From: Actinomycetes bacterium
GTDB taxonomy: Bacteria; Actinomycetota; Acidimicrobiia; Acidimicrobiales; RAAP-2
Assembly (NCBI GenBank): GCA_021849435.1
Contig: JAJZSX010000081.1
Span: 1-8,806, forward strand
DNA: 8,806 nt
Direction of reading: 5' to 3'
Position numbers and translations under genes: made by a program. Below, in pieces: positions 6,661 to 8,806 of this stretch. Position 1 is the stretch's first letter; each line of letters starts with the position of its first letter. The notes below the pieces were generated by a model that had not been told where the DNA came from, searched no databases, and saw only the letters and a program-made list of their open reading frames with translations.

Positions 6661-7257
6661 CTAGCGGTACGGAGACAGAACCTTGGCGAAGCGAATCAGG
6701 GAGGTCGGATTCCGAAGTCTCGACACGTGCTCCGGTTCGATGTCGGCGAAAGGACGCGAGTGTTGCGGCAAATATCCCCGTCGCTCGTACCACGATCGAA
6801 GACGCAGCTGATATGCCGTGGCGGGTTCGGGCATCAAGAGGTCCAATTCCATGACCTCACGTCCCCGAGAACGTGCGTCGGTCTCGATCATCTCGAGGAT
6901 CTGGCGTGCAATGCCGTTCGAAACGGACTCCGGAGCTACTGCGAGCATTCCGAAGAAGCCGGAGCGCTCGTCGAAGTCACGAAACATGACCGCGCCAACG
7001 AATTTGCCACTTCGCTCGGCAACCACCAACTCACCGGCTTGGATGATGCGCACCATGGAGTCGACGCTGACCCTCGGCGACGGTGTGGCGAACAGTTCCG
7101 ACTGAGCCTGCACAAATGCGCGGTTCACGAGTTGGGTGATCTGGGGGGCGAGTTCTGATTCGAGGGGGTTCACGCGATGCACGAAGGTCACTTGCGGAGC
7201 CTCAAATTCGTTCAAATGACACTTCCCCAGACGGCCCTTGAGCCTCAACTCATCCAC
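6661..7257 (-). CDS. GNAT-family N-acetyltransferase
   Basis: From the GTG at 7257 the protein has 198 residues. The GNAT fold begins near residue 23 (VTFVHRV). The substrate-side helices follow, then strands ELVVAERSGKFVGAVMFRDF (76-95), the motif A strand and pyrophosphate loop GMLAVAPESVSNGIARQIL (103-121), ELDLLMPEP (137-145), and the motif B region SWYERRGYLP (155-164). These enzymes move an acetyl group from acetyl-CoA to an amine; the acceptor is unknown. The loop normally reads (Q/R)xxGx(G/A); here the first position is V112, a departure from consensus, while G115 and A117 remain. The start is uncertain. GTG 7257 has GAGGG upstream and overlaps the end of a small ORF; TTG 7215 (184 residues) has GGGGAAG; GTG 7191 (176 residues) has GAGG and begins right at the fold. 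Confidence 0.85.
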   Translation of the reverse strand: MDELRLKGRLGKCHLNEFEAPQVTFVHRVNPLESELAPQITQLVNRAFVQAQSELFATPSPRVSVDSMVRIIQAGELVVAERSGKFVGAVMFRDFDERSGFFGMLAVAPESVSNGIARQILEMIETDARSRGREVMELDLLMPEPATAYQLRLRSWYERRGYLPQHSRPFADIEPEHVSRLRNPTSLIRFAKVLSPYR

Positions 7258-7468
7258 GAACGCCCTCGGCGAACCACCGGGAGACGTCTCCCATCGCAAC
7301 GTCGGTAAGCCTGATGTCGACACGGTATCGCGTCGCCAGGTGCCCCTGGATGGCCACTTCCAGTTGTTTGTAGCTCGGGGCGGCAGATTGGCCCCGCCGC
7401 CCGACAACTCTCAGAGTGGTTCCGAAGCGAAACGAATTCAATCCAGCCTTCGCGCGACGTGCGAACAT
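7250..7468 (-). CDS. Possible small protein upstream of and overlapping the acetyltransferase
   Basis: A 72-residue frame whose C-terminal half (from about YKQLEVAIQGHLATRYRVDI to SRWFAEG) looks like real amphipathic protein sequence. Its stop at 7250-7252 overlaps the candidate acetyltransferase GTG at 7257 by eight bases, which would allow translational coupling. Third-position GC is about two thirds, in line with coding, but the exactly antisense frame has similar statistics, so composition does not decide. No ribosome site precedes ATG 7468; a TTG at 7441 preceded by GAAGG would give 63 residues. I do not recognise the family. It may be real, or a by-product of the acetyltransferase leader. 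Confidence 0.38.
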   Translation of the reverse strand: MFARRAKAGLNSFRFGTTLRVVGRRGQSAAPSYKQLEVAIQGHLATRYRVDIRLTDVAMGDVSRWFAEGVRG

Positions 7469-7474
7469 GGGTGA

Positions 7475-8113
7475 GTGGAGGTCGCCCGTACTGCGTTCCT
7501 TGAATCCGCCGCGGGTGCCGCACGTCTCCTTGGGAGTACGCAGTTAGACGATCATTGGAGTGAGCCAAGCGTTCTCCCGGAATTCGCGATTTCAGGACTT
7601 GCGGGCCATCTGCTCAGGGGCATCAGAACCGTCGAGACGTACCTCGACGGCCCGGATCCTGAAGGTGCGCCGATCAGTGCCACGGAGTACTACGACTCGA
7701 TCGGTCTCTCAGCGGACATCTCGTCGTCCCTTAATCGAGATGTCCGGACCCGAGGAGAGGAGCAAGCGTCAATCGGTAGCCGGGCCATGGCCGCGGAGGC
7801 TGCTGCTCTGGTCGAACGACTCAGTGCACGTCTCATCGCCGAAGCGTCCGATCGTCGGCTCCGCGTCCTCGGTGATCTCGTTATCACTCTGGACGAGTAC
7901 CTGCGGACTCGAGTAGTGGAACTCATTCTCCATACCGAGGACCTAGCACTCAGTCTGGATCTACCCACTGCAGCGAGTCTCACTCCAACGACCGCCACGG
8001 TTGCAATCAACACTCTCGTGGACCTCGCTCGCCGTCGCCACGGCGATTGGGCCGTGATGCGGGCTCTCGCGAGGCGTGAGCGGGATTCTGTCGATGCTCT
8101 TCGTGTCCTGTAG
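7475..8113 (+). CDS. MDMPI/DinB-type metal-binding protein (maleylpyruvate isomerase N-terminal domain family)
   Basis: A 212-residue protein with the four-helix fold seen in mycothiol-dependent maleylpyruvate isomerase and DinB proteins. An N-terminal helix (FLESAAGAARLLG, 8-20) leads to a segment in which ISGLAGHLLRGI (39-50) provides the first metal ligand, H45. The second and third ligands are E149 and H153 in RTRVVELILHTEDLA; the E-x3-H spacing equals that of the Corynebacterium enzyme (Glu144/His148). The metal triad is therefore intact. Relatives use a bound divalent metal, often with mycothiol as thiol cofactor, to isomerise or conjugate small molecules; the substrate here cannot be told, and no aromatic-degradation genes are nearby. 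An in-frame TGA lies immediately before GTG 7475, so this is the furthest possible start. It has no clear ribosome site or TANNNT box. Confidence 0.78.
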   Translation: MEVARTAFLESAAGAARLLGSTQLDDHWSEPSVLPEFAISGLAGHLLRGIRTVETYLDGPDPEGAPISATEYYDSIGLSADISSSLNRDVRTRGEEQASIGSRAMAAEAAALVERLSARLIAEASDRRLRVLGDLVITLDEYLRTRVVELILHTEDLALSLDLPTAASLTPTTATVAINTLVDLARRRHGDWAVMRALARRERDSVDALRVL

Positions 8114-8204
8114 AGAGGTTCGTCGCCACAGTTCTGCAATCCCGCACTGGCGCTTGCGTTAGACCGCGCGGATTGAGGTCTCAAGTCCATCCACTACAAG
8201 GTCC

Positions 8205-8210
8205 TACGCT
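8205..8210 (+). promoter_or_regulatory. Possible -10 box for the phosphotransferase gene
   Basis: TACGCT fits TANNNT and ends eight bases before the GTG at 8219, slightly more than the six-base spacing seen elsewhere in this window. No Shine-Dalgarno sequence is present, so near-leaderless transcription is possible. Confidence 0.3.
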
Positions 8211-8211
8211 G

Positions 8212-8227
8212 GTGACTCGTGAGTCAC
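8212..8227. repeat. 16-bp palindrome overlapping the phosphotransferase start codon
   Basis: GTGACTC (8212-8218) and GAGTCAC (8221-8227) are perfect inverted copies separated by GT. The GTG start codon occupies 8219-8221. The element could be a repressor operator placed at the transcription start, or an mRNA hairpin that hides the start. Confidence 0.5.
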
Positions 8228-8806
8228 GACTCCCAAGACGAGGTCCCCCTTGCGGGAAATGTGGCCATCGGGGTCGTGCGCGTTGGTGACACGATTCGCC
8301 GCCCGGCGATGCCATGGTCGACAAGTGTGGACGCCCTCTTGGCCCATCTCCATGAAGTCGGATTCGAAGAAGCACCGCACGCACTCGGCTACGACAAGGC
8401 TGGACGTCAGATGATCTCATTCGCCGAGGGCTATGTCGACCCCGACCCTTCCGATCTCGACATCTCCCGCCTCGTCGAAGTTGGTCAAGTGATTCGACGT
8501 CTCCACGACGCGTCGAGCTCGTTCACTCCTCGTGCCGATGCGATCTGGAACGTCGCCATTACTCCAGACAGGGAAGACCTCATCTGCCACCACGATCTCG
8601 CGCCATGGAACCTCGTACGCACGTCCTCCCAACTGACGTTCATCGATTGGGATGGCGCCGGGCCCGGATCGAGGCTATGGGACCTGGCTTACGCCGCCCA
8701 CGGGTTTGTGCCGCTCTCCCCCGGTGCTCCAATCAGCGACGAGGTTGCTGGTCAACGGCTCGCAGCACTGGTCGAAGGGTACGGCCTCGACCAGGAGGAG
8801 CGCGCC
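8219..8806 (+). CDS. Phosphotransferase of the aminoglycoside phosphotransferase (APH) family, 3' partial
   Basis: The frame is open to the window edge, giving 196 residues of a longer protein. It shows the protein-kinase-like APH fold. The N-lobe part has GVVRVGDTIRRP (18-29) and PWSTSVDALLAHLHEVGF (32-49), then APHALGYDKAGRQMISFAEG, a pattern common in actinobacterial APH proteins. The catalytic loop is HHDLAPWNLV (124-133), giving D126 and N131 of the HxDxxxxN motif, and the metal-binding aspartate is D143 in FIDWDGAGPG. WDLAYAA follows. The strand that usually carries the ATP-binding lysine has arginine instead (VVRVG). These enzymes phosphorylate aminoglycosides, sugars or other small hydroxyl substrates, and many have no role in resistance. 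GTG 8219 is chosen because it lies just ahead of the conserved N-lobe, although it has no ribosome site. The gene follows the MDMPI-type gene on the same strand after 105 bp. Confidence 0.85.
   Translation, partial: MSHDSQDEVPLAGNVAIGVVRVGDTIRRPAMPWSTSVDALLAHLHEVGFEEAPHALGYDKAGRQMISFAEGYVDPDPSDLDISRLVEVGQVIRRLHDASSSFTPRADAIWNVAITPDREDLICHHDLAPWNLVRTSSQLTFIDWDGAGPGSRLWDLAYAAHGFVPLSPGAPISDEVAGQRLAALVEGYGLDQEERA

Noticed and set aside
6342..6854. Plus-strand open frame of 170 codons in the gap and into the acetyltransferase
   Set aside because: It begins with a plausible MKK start but the rest is Ser/Thr/Arg-rich without domain pattern and overlaps the acetyltransferase on the other strand.
7238..7474. 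Plus-strand open frame of 78 codons ending TGA directly before GTG 7475
   Set aside because: It shares codon boundaries with the minus-strand small ORF and reads less like protein; it also overlaps the acetyltransferase.
7690..8190. Minus-strand open frame of 166 codons
   Set aside because: It is extremely Arg/Ser/Ala-rich and antisense to the MDMPI-type gene, whose metal ligands are intact.
1..8806. CRISPR array, insertion sequence, phage or defence system
   Set aside because: No regularly spaced repeats, transposase, integrase, nuclease or helicase motifs were seen on either strand.

Overview
The window reads as ordinary chromosome from a moderately high-GC actinobacterium. The signs are many GTG starts, neocarzinostatin-type secreted domains, a protein built on the mycothiol-dependent maleylpyruvate isomerase fold, and apparently leaderless promoters (TANNNT six bases before GTG). 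An Acidimicrobiia-like lineage would fit, but this is an impression rather than a demonstration. I see no rRNA, tRNA, CRISPR array, insertion sequence or phage gene.

Layout, left to right. (1) 1-669, plus: the 3' part of a secreted protein with two neocarzinostatin-like domains, closed by a 12-bp hairpin. (2) 910-1407, plus: a small membrane-anchored protein of unknown function with a probable leaderless promoter. (3) 1458-2984, minus: a class I CoA-transferase of the succinyl-CoA:acetate type (AarC/Cat1/Ach1 family), convergent with gene 2. (4) 2985-3535: a non-coding gap of about 550 bp, partly AT-rich and containing an imperfect dyad. (5) 3536-4147, plus: a small exported protein of two 78-residue repeats resembling DUF5666, followed by a very strong intrinsic terminator. 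(6) 4420-5775, minus: a membrane-anchored phosphodiester glycosidase (NAGPA) domain protein, probably in an operon behind (7) 5789-6265, minus, an acidic protein of unknown function. (8) 6266-6660: a non-coding gap with an operator-like dyad next to a candidate promoter. (9) 6661-7257, minus: a GNAT acetyltransferase, possibly translationally coupled to a small upstream ORF at 7250-7468. (10) 7475-8113, plus: an MDMPI/DinB-type protein with an intact metal triad. (11) 8219 to the window end, plus: an APH-type phosphotransferase cut off by the edge, whose start codon lies inside a 16-bp palindrome.

No single pathway links the genes. They look like separate housekeeping and cell-envelope units: three exported or surface proteins, one piece of acetate/acyl-CoA metabolism and several small-molecule-modifying enzymes. 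I did not find a convincing new multi-gene system. The most interesting points are the leaderless-start pattern, the palindrome over the phosphotransferase start, the tandem-repeat exported protein and the overlapping small ORF ahead of the acetyltransferase.
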